64,000 nucleotides of DNA from QWHO01 sp021404945 (GCA_963169765.1 CAUJEN010000006.1:1-64000), one strand, 5' to 3'; positions 22,711 to 30,991 are shown, counted from the first letter of the stretch. Notes: generated by a model not told the origin, from the sequence alone. A program made the numbers and translations.

Positions 22711-23579
22711 AGACGTTTTCCCTCATCGCCCTGCTTTTGCTCGCACTCACGGGGCTGGCCCGGGCCCAGAACGAGGCTCTGATCACGAAGGTGCAGGGCA
22801 GGGTCACCCTCAATGGCAAGTCGGCCAGAGTAGCCCAGCGGTTGACCCGCGGAGACAAGCTCGAAGTCCCCACGGGGGGCCTGGTAACGCTGGTCTACCT
22901 CACCGACAGCCACAAGGAGACCCTGACCGGGCCCGGCTTTGTCAAGGTGGGAACGGGCGAGCACTCGGGTCAGCTCGAGCGTCAATCCGGTCCGGGAGCC
23001 ATCAGCAAGGTTCCCAGCGGCAACATCGGCAAGGCCGGCGTGGCCAGCGTCCGGGCCGAATACAGCTATGCCGCTCTACGCCGCCGCGAGGACGGAAAGG
23101 TGGAAGTGGTCTTCTCAGCCCGGCCCGAGTTCACGGGCCCGCTGACACTCTCGGCCTTCCCCTATAATCCCGAGACGGCGGGCCCGTCCGAGTCGGCTAT
23201 CGCCGACGAGGTGACCGCCAGCGGGCCGAACCAGCAAGACGAGCTGATCGTCCTCCTGCCCGAGTCAGTCGAGACCGGAATGCCCATCCGGCTGCTGGTC
23301 AGCGCCCCCGAAACCGCCACGCTGGGTCGCTGGGTGGTGCTGCTGAGCCCCGAGCGAGCCGACAGCCTTGAGTTCATGCGCCAGTGGGCCTTTGAAGAGC
23401 CATTGAAATTGGAGCGCTTGCTCAGCTACTGCCAGATCGCCTACGAGTGGAACGACTTCTCCGAGGCCCTGCGAGCCGCCAGCCAGGCTTACAGCATCAA
23501 GAAGAGCGAGAGCGTGCGCGAGCTCTACCGAAAGCTCCTGTTCCTCAACCAGCAAGAAGGTGAAGCCAGGAACCTTTAG
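22707..23579 (+). CDS. Exported FecR-like/SH3-like protein coupled to the CHASE2 cyclase
   Basis: 290 residues with a clear signal peptide (MKTFSLIALLLLALTGLARA). Residues ~25-110 (ALITKVQGRVTLNGKSARV, RGDKLEVPTGGLVTLVYLTD) follow the FecR-domain pattern: 'v..v.G.v.......a..g..l..Gd.i.t...s.v.l.f.dg'. The C-terminus (FEEPLKLERLLSYCQIAYEW onward) looks TPR-like. It overlaps the cyclase gene by 4 bp (ATGA). FecR-domain proteins are widespread beside CHASE2 cyclases, and a joint periplasmic signal-sensing role is inferred. Confidence 0.72.
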   Translation: MKTFSLIALLLLALTGLARAQNEALITKVQGRVTLNGKSARVAQRLTRGDKLEVPTGGLVTLVYLTDSHKETLTGPGFVKVGTGEHSGQLERQSGPGAISKVPSGNIGKAGVASVRAEYSYAALRRREDGKVEVVFSARPEFTGPLTLSAFPYNPETAGPSESAIADEVTASGPNQQDELIVLLPESVETGMPIRLLVSAPETATLGRWVVLLSPERADSLEFMRQWAFEEPLKLERLLSYCQIAYEWNDFSEALRAASQAYSIKKSESVRELYRKLLFLNQQEGEARNL

Positions 23580-23709
23580 GCAGGAAGTCCGGTCCCGGTG
23601 CTTTCGGAGGGACTACGCCCTCGGGGGCCCCGAGATGGCTGGACCCAGCGCTGGCCTGGTCGGTTTCGATGTGCTGACGGTCAATCAGGAGCCTTTCAGG
23701 GGAGACTGC

Positions 23710-23715
23710 TAAAGT
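23710..23715 (+). promoter_or_regulatory. Extended -10 box 6 nt before phaZ
   Basis: TGCTAAAGT (TAAAGT at 23710-23715, with an upstream TG-like extension) ends 6 nt before the ATG at 23722. No SD is present. Leaderless arrangement. Confidence 0.5.
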
Positions 23716-23721
23716 CAAGCT

Positions 23722-25128
23722 ATGCAAGCTGTGGCGGTCAGCTCCATGGTCCCTCTCAGCAATCCGCTGGCAAGGACGGCACCTGTCAGCTCGGTCTCGC
23801 GTGACGACGCGTATGTCGGCAGCACGCCCTCCGAGTTGCCCGGCGAGCAGCTGCGCAAGCAGCGCTACAATCCAATGCTCTACTCCAGCCACCAGGCCCT
23901 GCGTGCGGGGCAAAAGCTCACTGCCAACATGGTATCGGCCGGTCTCACGATGCAGATGCTGATGTGGGGCGCGCTGGCTCCCCGCCAGTTGTCCGCCACG
24001 CGCGATCTCTGCGATCGGGTGGCTCGTGACTACCCCAAACCCGCCTGGAAGATTCCTCAAACGAGCATTGCCGGAAAGATCGTCGGGGTCAGCGAGGAGG
24101 TGGTCCAGGACAAGGCTTTCGGGCAGCTTCTCCATTTCAAGCGGGACACCGACCGGCAAGACCCCAGGCTACTGATCGTGGCACCGATGTCCGGCCATCA
24201 CGCCACCTTGCTGCGCGAAACCGTGGAGCAACTGCTGCCCAACCACGACGTCTACATCACCGACTGGAAGGACGCCCGCGAGGTTCCCCTGAGCCAGGGC
24301 GACTTCGGACTCGACGACTATATCGATTACGTCAAGGACTTTCTCAAGACCGTGGGTCCGGGCGCGCACGTGCTGGCCGTCTGCCAACCCACTGTGCCGA
24401 CTCTGGCTGCAGTCTCCGAGCTCGAGGCAGAGGGAGCGGCCCACCAGCCTCGCTCGATGACCCTGATGGCGGGCCCGCTGGACACCCGCGCGGCCGCCAC
24501 CGAGGTCACCCGACTGGCCGAGAGAAGGCCCATTTCCTGGTTCGAGAGCAACGTGATCGGCAAAGTGCCGGACGGCTACCCGGGGGCCGGGCGGCTGGTC
24601 TACCCGGGATTCGTGCAGTTGACCAGCTTCATGGCCATGAAACCAGGCAAACATGTCAAGTCCCACCTGGACATGCTCAACGCCCTGGTTGCCCAGGACC
24701 AGGACCGGGCGGACAAAATCAAGGGTTTCTACGACGAGTATCTTGCCGTTTGCGACCTGCCTGCCCGATTCTACCTGGAGACCGTGCAGCAGGTTTTCCA
24801 GGAGCACTCGCTTGCTGAGGGGAGGCTGGAGCATCGCGGCAAGAGAGTCGACCCCTCGTGCATCAAGCGCACCGCGCTCTTGACCGTGGAAGGCGACAAA
24901 GACGACATTTCGGCACCAGGACAGACCCTTGCGGCCCACCAGATGTGCTCGGGGCTGGCCCCCGAGCACCGCTATCACTACCTCCAGCCGGGCGCCGGGC
25001 ACTATGGGATCTTCGCCGGGCGGAGCTGGCGCGAGGAGATTGCCCCGCGAGTCACGGGCTTCATCCGGGCGATCGACACTCAGGGGTATGCCCCGGCGAC
25101 CGAAAGCAAGCTACCCGAGCGATACTGA
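23722..25128 (+). CDS. phaZ: Intracellular polyhydroxyalkanoate depolymerase
   Basis: 468 residues. The PhaZ1-type catalytic Cys221 lies in HVLAVCQPTVPTLAAVSELE, the lipase-box variant of intracellular PHB depolymerases. The acid is in LTVEGDKDDISAPGQT and the His in YLQPGAGHYGIFAGRSWREE. The block DVYITDWKDAREVPLSQGDF is typical of the family. The N-terminal ~50 residues (MQAVAVSSMVPLSNPLARTA onward) are low-complexity and absent from usual PhaZ1 proteins (~410-420 aa). The enzyme mobilises stored PHA granules in the cytoplasm. No phaC, phaP or phaR is present in the window; a thiolase lies 28 kb away. Confidence 0.88.
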   Translation: MQAVAVSSMVPLSNPLARTAPVSSVSRDDAYVGSTPSELPGEQLRKQRYNPMLYSSHQALRAGQKLTANMVSAGLTMQMLMWGALAPRQLSATRDLCDRVARDYPKPAWKIPQTSIAGKIVGVSEEVVQDKAFGQLLHFKRDTDRQDPRLLIVAPMSGHHATLLRETVEQLLPNHDVYITDWKDAREVPLSQGDFGLDDYIDYVKDFLKTVGPGAHVLAVCQPTVPTLAAVSELEAEGAAHQPRSMTLMAGPLDTRAAATEVTRLAERRPISWFESNVIGKVPDGYPGAGRLVYPGFVQLTSFMAMKPGKHVKSHLDMLNALVAQDQDRADKIKGFYDEYLAVCDLPARFYLETVQQVFQEHSLAEGRLEHRGKRVDPSCIKRTALLTVEGDKDDISAPGQTLAAHQMCSGLAPEHRYHYLQPGAGHYGIFAGRSWREEIAPRVTGFIRAIDTQGYAPATESKLPERY

Positions 25129-25280
25129 AACGCTTTCGGAAGGCGCGGTCAGGTCCGACACCGTTTGCGGCCGGACTCAGTGTCCGGCGCCGGGGGCTCG
25201 AGCGCGGCCCGGCCGAGCAGCAGGACAATCAGCAGCGCGCGCTTCATCCGAGGCCCGATTCGGAATGCAGGAGAGGCTCT

Positions 25281-27917
25281 GTGTCGCAGGCGGTCGAAGT
25301 CCTCTCGATCATGGCCGACACCTTCGACCCCACGGCTCACGTCTCGGCGGGCGAGTGTGTTCGGGCTTTGAAAGAGCAGGGGATCTCGGTGAGCCACCGG
25401 CTGGGAGCGCGCATCTTCTCGCTGGGGGCCCGCCAGGTGCGCTTCTCGCTTGCTTTTCTGGAGGAAGCGGCCACCGAGCCCGAGCTCCTCATGGGAGATT
25501 TCTGGCGCGATCTTGCCCCGCCTCACCGGCCGGGACGCATCGAGCAGGTGCTGGAGGGCCGAGCCGGCGTGCAGTTGGAGGGGGAGATCGCCCACGTGCT
25601 CACCCCCGATGAGCTGGATGCGGGGGCACCCAGCTCCAGCTCGCTCCTTCCGGCCGTGCTCGGGCGAGCCGAGCCGGCCCGCATGAGCGGCGTTCTGTGG
25701 GATCGACGCCGTCTGGAGGAGGCCGCCCTCACCCTGCTCGACGCCGAGAGCCCCACCGAGCTGGTGGAGAACTTCCGCTACCTCTTCCGGGCCACCCTGT
25801 CCAGCGGCCAGGACCCTTCCGGGCTGCTGGTCACGGCTCTGCGCCGCAGCAAGCCCGACCTGTCGCGGGAGGTGGGCCACCTGGTGCGCGAGCACCTGCA
25901 CCGCGACCTGGGCCGAGCCCTGGAGACCTTGCAGGAGGAAGACCCGCAGAGGGTGGCCGACGCCGTGCACTACCTGCTCAATGCTCGCGAGAGCGACGTG
26001 CTGCGCGACTCCATCCTGCTGCCGGCGCTGCTGCCCGTGCTGCGAAAGAGCGAGCAGCGCCAGACGCTGTTCGACTCTCTCGAGCGGCTGGGCCAGGTGC
26101 TGCAGAGCTCCACCCTCACCCAGCAGGGCCTGGACTCGGCCCTGGAGGCCTTCCTGGAGTATTTGCTCGACGACCTGCCCCAGCTCGACTCCGAGCCCCG
26201 GGCTTCTCTGACCACCTTCCTGGTGGCCCTGGCCAGCGGCTATCCCGAGCTGCCCGGCTATCTCCTGCGCCGCCTGGAATCTACCGTCGACCCGGGGCTG
26301 CACGTCTTCTACGCCCACGTGCTGACCCGGGTCGAGCTGAGCTCGCGCGAGCGCTCCCGCCTGCTCGAGCGCATGCAGGCCACCCTGCTCGAGCACGGCC
26401 GCGAGAGCGCAATGCTCGAGAACCTCAAGCTCATTTTCGCCCGCCTGGGAGAGGAAAGCCTGGAGGATCTCTCCTCCCCCGCCGTGGTGGCTCGCATGTC
26501 CCCTCCTCTGCGCATCTTCCTGGTGCAGCTGTGGCATCACTTCCAGCCCCCCGACGTATCCCCCCTGGCCGATCTGGCCGCCCTGCACCTGCGCGATCGC
26601 AGCCTGCTGCTGGCCCTGGTGCGCACCCGCCAGCTGCTCCTGCCTCAAGTGGTGGAGCGCATTCTGGCCATGCCCGACCGCAGCGCCATCGTCTTGTACC
26701 TCTTGCAGGAGGCCTTCCGCATGGAAGAGCCGGATGATGCGGTGGTGCTCGAGCTGCTGGCCCACTATGCCCTGGAGGCCCTGGAGCCCGCCTTCGCGCG
26801 CCTGGCCGAGGAAGCCGCCCTCAAGTCGGGAGCGGCGGCCACGCGCTTGCTGCTGTTCGGCTCGCTGGCCAGGCGCGTGCAGGGGGTCGAGAAGGCGCGC
26901 CTGCGAGAGATGGTGCGCCAGCTGTTGACATTTCCGATCTTCACGAGCGAGAGCCTGCCAGCCGTCTGGCTGGGCCTGGGCCAGGTGGGCGCCATCCGAG
27001 CCCTGGATGAGCGCCTGCGCAAGCAGATCATCGAGCGGCTGGGGGGGCAGCTGTCGCCCTATCCGGCGGTCCGGGTGCAGGCCCTGCTGGCCCTCTATCC
27101 GGCCGCTTCCGAGGCCAGCCAGCGCCTGGTGGAGGGAACTCTGCGCGCCCCGCTCGGGGGGTCAGAGCCAGCCCGCGAGATCTTGAGCGCCTGCCTGGCC
27201 GGCCTGGAAGAGCTGTCGGCCTCGGCTCACTTCCCCCACGAAGCCGAGGAGCTGGTGGGGATGCTCTGCCGCACGGTGCTCTGGAAGGGTCGCGAGCAGA
27301 GCCTCGAGAGCGTGATGCGCCAGGCATTGAGCTACGCCTCCAGCGGCGACGGCGTGCGAGTGCCCACCGCCTGGAGCCGGGAGGATCGGGAGGCCGCCCT
27401 GCGCATTCTGGGCGCGCTGGCCCGCCACCCGGCCGGCCCCGAGCGACTGCAGTCGCTGGTCGTGGTGCGGCTGTTCTCTTTTCTGCAAGACTGGCTGGAC
27501 GCGGTGGAAAAGGGTAGCGACCTCTACGCCCATCGGGATACCCCCCTGTGGGAGATCCTGGCCCTGGTGCTGCGCCAGCGCCCCGACCCGCGCAGCCACG
27601 AGCTCTCACGCGAGGCCGCCCGGCAGCTTCTGGAAACCCACCGCAACGTGCCCGGCCAGGTGGCCCTGGATCGGCGCGAGAACGCCCAGCGATTCCTGAT
27701 CGAGGTGATGCTGGCGGGGCAGGGAGAAGACCTGGCCGTGCGCGGGCGCTCGCTCAACCTGGCCCGCTCGATTCTGGACACTCTGGCCGACCTGGCTCTG
27801 CGCGACACCCCCGAGGCCGCCCTGTCGCTCTACCTTCTGCGTGACCTGGAGCGATCCGAGCGCCTGGAGCCTGGCCTGCAAGCCAGGCTGCGCGGCTTCC
27901 TGGCCAACCGGGCCTGA
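25281..27917 (+). CDS. Large helical-repeat protein, unknown
   Basis: 878 residues from GTG 25281, chosen because an AGGAGAGG SD sits 5 nt upstream; ATG 25311 is the alternative. Nearly the whole sequence is amphipathic helix with Leu/Arg/Glu periodicity (LFDSLERLGQVLQSSTLT; YLLRRLESTVDPGLHVFYAH; SPYPAVRVQALLALYPAASE), consistent with HEAT/ARM-type alpha-solenoid repeats. The last shows the HEAT-like 'd.s..vR..al.aL'. No membrane segment, enzyme motif or nucleotide loop. Probably a scaffold or binding protein in the cytoplasm. The 150 bp between phaZ and this gene hold only a GTCCG...CGGAC stem. Confidence 0.65.
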   Translation: MSQAVEVLSIMADTFDPTAHVSAGECVRALKEQGISVSHRLGARIFSLGARQVRFSLAFLEEAATEPELLMGDFWRDLAPPHRPGRIEQVLEGRAGVQLEGEIAHVLTPDELDAGAPSSSSLLPAVLGRAEPARMSGVLWDRRRLEEAALTLLDAESPTELVENFRYLFRATLSSGQDPSGLLVTALRRSKPDLSREVGHLVREHLHRDLGRALETLQEEDPQRVADAVHYLLNARESDVLRDSILLPALLPVLRKSEQRQTLFDSLERLGQVLQSSTLTQQGLDSALEAFLEYLLDDLPQLDSEPRASLTTFLVALASGYPELPGYLLRRLESTVDPGLHVFYAHVLTRVELSSRERSRLLERMQATLLEHGRESAMLENLKLIFARLGEESLEDLSSPAVVARMSPPLRIFLVQLWHHFQPPDVSPLADLAALHLRDRSLLLALVRTRQLLLPQVVERILAMPDRSAIVLYLLQEAFRMEEPDDAVVLELLAHYALEALEPAFARLAEEAALKSGAAATRLLLFGSLARRVQGVEKARLREMVRQLLTFPIFTSESLPAVWLGLGQVGAIRALDERLRKQIIERLGGQLSPYPAVRVQALLALYPAASEASQRLVEGTLRAPLGGSEPAREILSACLAGLEELSASAHFPHEAEELVGMLCRTVLWKGREQSLESVMRQALSYASSGDGVRVPTAWSREDREAALRILGALARHPAGPERLQSLVVVRLFSFLQDWLDAVEKGSDLYAHRDTPLWEILALVLRQRPDPRSHELSREAARQLLETHRNVPGQVALDRRENAQRFLIEVMLAGQGEDLAVRGRSLNLARSILDTLADLALRDTPEAALSLYLLRDLERSERLEPGLQARLRGFLANRA

Positions 27918-27980
27918 AAGACGAACGCCCCCCGACCGATGGCCGAGAGGCGCCTTCTGCGCGCAAGTTTGCGGTGCATT

Positions 27981-28011
27981 GTTTCGCGCTCTGCCACTGA
28001 GCTACAAGGGC
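27981..28011 (-). pseudogene. tRNA 5'-half fragment
   Basis: On the minus strand GCCCTTG-TA-GCTC-AGTGGCA-GAGC has a 7-nt acceptor strand, the TA linker and a perfect D arm (GCTC/GAGC). It continues GCGAAAC, after which no anticodon arm or T arm follows. It lies 7 nt downstream of a tRNA 3' half on the same strand (next entry), i.e. in permuted order. Confidence 0.6.
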
Positions 28012-28018
28012 ATTTCGG

Positions 28019-28062
28019 TGCCCCTGACGGGATTCGAACCCGCGACCTCGTCCGCCTGAAGG
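28019..28062 (-). pseudogene. tRNA 3'-half fragment
   Basis: On the minus strand the variable loop GAGGTC, T arm GCGGG-TTCGAAT-CCCGT and acceptor strand CAGGGGC plus discriminator A are intact. CCA is not encoded (ACCG). No matching D arm or 5' acceptor strand is found upstream. The acceptor strand can pair 7/7 (one G-U) with GCCCTTG of the 5' half located immediately downstream, but the anticodon strands of the two halves do not pair. Confidence 0.6.
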
Positions 28063-28180
28063 ATGTATGCCCCGTGGGTTGGGGCGCGCTGTAGCAAGAG
28101 CATAGCACTCTCCGAGCGGGGAGGAAAGGGAAAACTTCACAGACAGGAACTCGAGCCGTTCCAGAGGCGTCAACAAGAGC

Positions 28181-28291
28181 ATGAACCAGGACCCGACCCC
28201 CCTGCCCGAATTCGACCCCCAGGAGCTCGAACGCTGGGAGCAAGAGCAGAAGCGACGCGAGCGAGCCCGCCAGAGCGACCTTTACCGATAG
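28181..28291 (+). CDS. Possible 36-residue peptide
   Basis: ATG 28181 to TAG 28291 encodes MNQDPTPLPEFDPQELERW followed by a charged helix rich in Glu/Gln/Arg. The composition is protein-like and unlike neighbouring noise, but no SD is adjacent and no homology is known to me. Confidence 0.25.
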   Translation: MNQDPTPLPEFDPQELERWEQEQKRRERARQSDLYR

Positions 28292-28332
28292 TTCGGCCAA
28301 TGGCACGGAACTTACGGCTGTAGAAAGAGAGA

Positions 28333-28353
28333 AACCCTCTTGTTCAAAGGGTT
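28333..28353 (-). terminator. Terminator after the distal fMet repeat
   Basis: On the minus strand AACCCT-ttgaacaag-AGGGTT is followed by TCTCTCTTTC. It lies directly after the tRNA-fMet 3' fragment and is probably the original chromosomal terminator of tRNA-fMet, displaced by integration. Confidence 0.6.
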
Positions 28354-28354
28354 C

Positions 28355-28407
28355 CTGTTGGTTGCGGGGACAGGATTTGAACCTGCGACCTCCGGGTTAT
28401 GAGCCCG
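28355..28407 (-). repeat. 53-bp att repeat, distal copy (3' part of tRNA-fMet)
   Basis: Identical over 53 bp to 29553-29605. It covers the CCA end, the T arm and the anticodon arm up to GGGCTCATAACCC of tRNA-fMet (minus strand). After it the sequence departs from a tRNA, so the 5' half is missing here. Confidence 0.9.
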
Positions 28408-28479
28408 GTGGTCATCCATCCTGGAAGCTCGTCATGAAGCCGCTAGAACGACATATCAAAAACGCGGTCACGGTTTTGG

Positions 28480-28845
28480 TCACGGTTCGGAGTAAAGGTG
28501 GACTCGGACCCGACCCTCTTGAATGGACAGGATCGCCCCCTGCTCCAACGGCTCCTTGAAGTTGTTCAGGATGAAGTGGAGCCGGCGGTTGATCTCGTCC
28601 GATCTGGGATGGTGAAGACGGAAGCTGATCACGCTGGGACGTTGGCCCACGCTCAGGTGGGCCAACTCCCCGAAGCCCAGGTCCGTCGTGAGAAGGATTC
28701 GCTCCTCCTGAGTTGCCTTGGCCATGATGTCTTCATCGAGCATCCGGACCAGGCCCTCTTCCGCGAGATGGACGGCATCATGGCCCTGATCACGCAGCCA
28801 CTTCACCGTGGTTTGAGAAATTCCCATGTCGGCCAGAAAGCGCAC
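28480..28845 (-). CDS. DUF5615 PIN-like protein, putative toxin
   Basis: 121 residues: MRFLADMGISQTTVKWLRDQ, then GHDAVHLAEEGLVRMLDEDI and ERILLTTDLGFGELAHL. The two acidic sites (LAD near the N-terminus and TTDLGFGEL) are those of DUF5615 PIN-fold nucleases, which pair with DUF433 proteins. GTG 28845 directly abuts the stop of the DUF433 gene. RNase activity is inferred from the fold. Confidence 0.8.
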   Translation of the reverse strand: MRFLADMGISQTTVKWLRDQGHDAVHLAEEGLVRMLDEDIMAKATQEERILLTTDLGFGELAHLSVGQRPSVISFRLHHPRSDEINRRLHFILNNFKEPLEQGAILSIQEGRVRVHLYSEP

Positions 28846-29076
28846 CTAATCGAGCGGGAAGGGATGAACCTCTTCATCGGCCAGCCAGGCTGCATAATCC
28901 AGACAGGAGCTAAGGTCGCCGGGCTCTAACGCAGGATACTCTCGAAGGATTTCTTCATGGGACATTCCTGCGGCCATGAGCCCCAGCACAAGCTTCACCG
29001 TGATCCTCATGCCCCGGATGCAGGCACGACCGCCCATGACCCCGGACTCGTGGGTGATGCGCTCGAAACCGCTCAC
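28846..29076 (-). CDS. DUF433 protein, putative antitoxin
   Basis: 76 residues: ITHESGVMGGRACIRGMRIT, VKLVLGLMAAGMSHEEILRE and YPALEPGDLSSCLDYAAWLA are the complete DUF433 signature, a winged-helix-like DNA-binding antitoxin. It is the first gene of the pair and overlaps the integrase stop by 4 bp, so it would be read from the integrase transcript. Confidence 0.85.
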   Translation of the reverse strand: MSGFERITHESGVMGGRACIRGMRITVKLVLGLMAAGMSHEEILREYPALEPGDLSSCLDYAAWLADEEVHPFPLD

Positions 29077-29522
29077 GTCTTCTTCCCCCCCCTCGCTGGA
29101 CTCGCGGTGACCAGGGTCTCAACAGCATCGCGCAGGTGGTCTGGCGCCAGGTGCGCGTAGCGCTCCGTGGTGGTAAAGCTCTTATGACCGGCCAGAAGCT
29201 GAACAGTGCGAAGCCCCGCACCCTTTTCGACGAGCCGGCTGCAGAACGTGTGCCGGAGGTCGTGAATGCGCAGGTTCTTAATCTTGGCCCGTTTCAGCGC
29301 TGGCCGCCAGACGCGATGAGAAAAGCGCCGTCGGCCCCGGCCGACGGGCCCGCCTGCTCCGTAACGGCCAGGAGTCTCTCTCATGCCGGTTTTTTCACCC
29401 TTTAGAGCGAGACTTCCTGGAAGTCCCGACGAGCTGATCGGGGTCACGGTTCTGGTCACGGTTCCAACCCCGAAAACTCCCGAAATACCCCTGCGAAAAC
29501 CGGGTTGGCGAATCTCGCCCAT
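29073..29522 (-). pseudogene. Tyrosine recombinase/integrase, N-terminally truncated
   Basis: Only the last ~95 residues look like integrase: RRFSHRVWRPALKRAKIKNL, RIHDLRHTFCSRLVEKGAGL (His-x2-Arg), LLAGHKSFTTTERYAHLAPD (His and the nucleophile Tyr). The N-terminal DNA-binding domains and the first catalytic Arg are absent; full-length relatives are 300-400 aa. The ORF upstream of residue ~50 is unrelated sequence reaching the att repeat. It ends 4 bp inside the DUF433 gene. Confidence 0.8.
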
Positions 29523-29529
29523 AAAGCAA

Positions 29530-29552
29530 GAAACCCACGTTTCCGCGGGTTT

Positions 29553-29553
<1 letters not shown>
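29530..29553 (-). terminator. Terminator of tRNA-fMet
   Basis: On the minus strand a GAAACCC/GGGTTTC hairpin with a 10-nt loop region is followed by TTGCTTTAT, 4 nt after the encoded CCA. It appears to have been brought in by the element. Confidence 0.65.
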
Positions 29554-29633
<80 letters not shown>

Positions 29634-29654
29634 ATATTTATCTTCCAGGTCGTC

Positions 29655-29683
29655 ATTATAGCCAGGGTCCCCATTGCTGTCAA
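29655..29683 (-). promoter_or_regulatory. Consensus sigma-70 promoter of tRNA-fMet
   Basis: On the minus strand TTGACA (29678-29683), a 17-bp spacer and TATAAT (29655-29660): both hexamers are perfect. Transcription would start ~15 nt before the tRNA 5' end. It shows that the housekeeping sigma factor of this organism uses canonical hexamers. Confidence 0.93.
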
Positions 29684-29816
29684 CCCCTCCGCAGCCTCGC
29701 TCAAGCAACCTGTGGGGCCAGGTTTGCTTGGCAACATCGGACCACCTCAGCCCCAAGAAGTTCCGGTGGGCGGAGCGATCCAGACGGGTCGTCCGGGCAG
29801 GCGGAACGAATTGCAA

Positions 29817-29851
29817 CCAGATTTGCATCTGGTAGCACCATGTGCAATACT
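29817..29851 (+). promoter_or_regulatory. Promoter with palindromic operator before the DUF4143 ATPase
   Basis: TTGCAT (29823-29828), 17 bp, AATACT (29846-29851), then 6 nt to ATG 29858: a leaderless promoter. CCAGAT-ttgc-ATCTGG, a perfect 6-bp inverted repeat (29817-29832), covers the -35, suggesting a repressor site. Confidence 0.55.
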
Positions 29852-29857
29852 AGCTAC

Positions 29858-30991
29858 ATGAAGCTCCGGTCCTTCTGGATAGCCGCCCTGGAGCGGGCCC
29901 TCGCCACCCGCTCGGTCGTGTGGTTGCACGGAGTTCGTCGGGTGGGAAAGACCGTTCTGTGCCAGAGTCTGCCCGACATCGAGTACTTCGACTGTGAATT
30001 GCCTCGCGTGCGGCGCGTGCTGGAGGACCCCGAATCGTTTCTGAGCTCGCTCCAGGGCAGGCGCGTCGTCCTGGACGAGGTCCAGCGGCTCCAGAACCCA
30101 TCTGAAGTCTTAAAGATTGCGGCCGACCACTTCCCAGCAACTCGGGTGATCGCCACAGGCTCTTCTACCTTGCAGGCCTCCACGAAATTCCGAGACACCC
30201 TGACGGGGCGCAAGAGCGAGTTATGGCTGACCCCGATGATGAGCGTTGACCTGACCGATTTCGGCGCTGGGCTCGACCAGAGGCTCAGGCGAGGGGGTCT
30301 ACCCGCCTTCTTCCTCGACCCTGACGGGTCCGAATGCGATTTTGAAGAATGGCTCGACTCTTACTGGGCACGGGATATTCAGGAGCTCTTCCGACTCGAG
30401 CGCAGGTGGGGCTTCCAGCGTCTGCTCGAGCTCTTGCTCGCGCAGAGCGGCGGCATGTTCGAAGCCACCCGCTTCGCTGGCCCCTGCGAAATCAGCCGAC
30501 CTACGGTGACAAACTACCTCGACGTCATGGACGCAACCAGCGTCGTCCATCTGGTGCGGCCCTTCTCGACCCATCGCAGCACCGAAATCGTGTCCGCGCC
30601 AAAGGTCTATGGCTTCGATACCGGCTTCGTCTGCCACTATCGGGGTTGGAGTGAGCTGCGGCCCGAGGACCTTGGCAACCTGTGGGAGCACTACGTCCTC
30701 AACGAGATCCACGCGCGCTCCCAGCGCTCGCGGGTCCACTACTGGCGCGACAAGCGCGGGCACGAGGTCGACTTCGTCTTGCCGCGCCGCAACGACCGGG
30801 TGGATGCCATCGAGTGCAAGTGGTCGAGCAGGACCTACGACGCCAGGAATCTGCGTGCCTTTCGCCAGCAGTATCCCGAAGGGGAAAACCTGGTGGTCGC
30901 GACCGACCTCGAGCGAGCCTTCCAGGAGAGAATCGGGGATTTGACGGTCGCATTCATCCGGCTGGCCGACCTGACGGAAAAAATTCCCTGA
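29858..30991 (+). CDS. AAA-type ATPase with DUF4143 domain
   Basis: 377 residues. The N-terminal AAA_14-type ATPase has Walker A GVRRVGKT (residues 25-32), Walker B RRVVLDEVQ and the sensor VIATGSST. A central winged-HTH-like segment (FAGPCEISRPTVTNYLDVMD) follows, then the C-terminal DUF4143 restriction-endonuclease-fold domain: WRDKRGHEVDFVLPRRNDRV and AIECKWSS, a PD-(D/E)xK-like D...ExK core. ATG 29858 was preferred to ATG 29840 because the -10 box ends 6 nt before it. These proteins are common, often mobile or TA-associated, and their role is unproven. Confidence 0.88.
   Translation: MKLRSFWIAALERALATRSVVWLHGVRRVGKTVLCQSLPDIEYFDCELPRVRRVLEDPESFLSSLQGRRVVLDEVQRLQNPSEVLKIAADHFPATRVIATGSSTLQASTKFRDTLTGRKSELWLTPMMSVDLTDFGAGLDQRLRRGGLPAFFLDPDGSECDFEEWLDSYWARDIQELFRLERRWGFQRLLELLLAQSGGMFEATRFAGPCEISRPTVTNYLDVMDATSVVHLVRPFSTHRSTEIVSAPKVYGFDTGFVCHYRGWSELRPEDLGNLWEHYVLNEIHARSQRSRVHYWRDKRGHEVDFVLPRRNDRVDAIECKWSSRTYDARNLRAFRQQYPEGENLVVATDLERAFQERIGDLTVAFIRLADLTEKIP

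Noticed and set aside
23722..25128. PHA synthase (phaC) instead of depolymerase
   Set aside because: The active-site box is VCQP with depolymerase-type flanks, and the block DVYITDWKDAREVPLSQG and length match intracellular PhaZ. The synthase box GxCxGG is absent.
27981..28062. Possible two-piece tmRNA
   Set aside because: The 5' half has a canonical D arm (GCTC/GAGC), which tmRNA lacks. No resume codon/tag ORF or G-A pair acceptor typical of ssrA is present.
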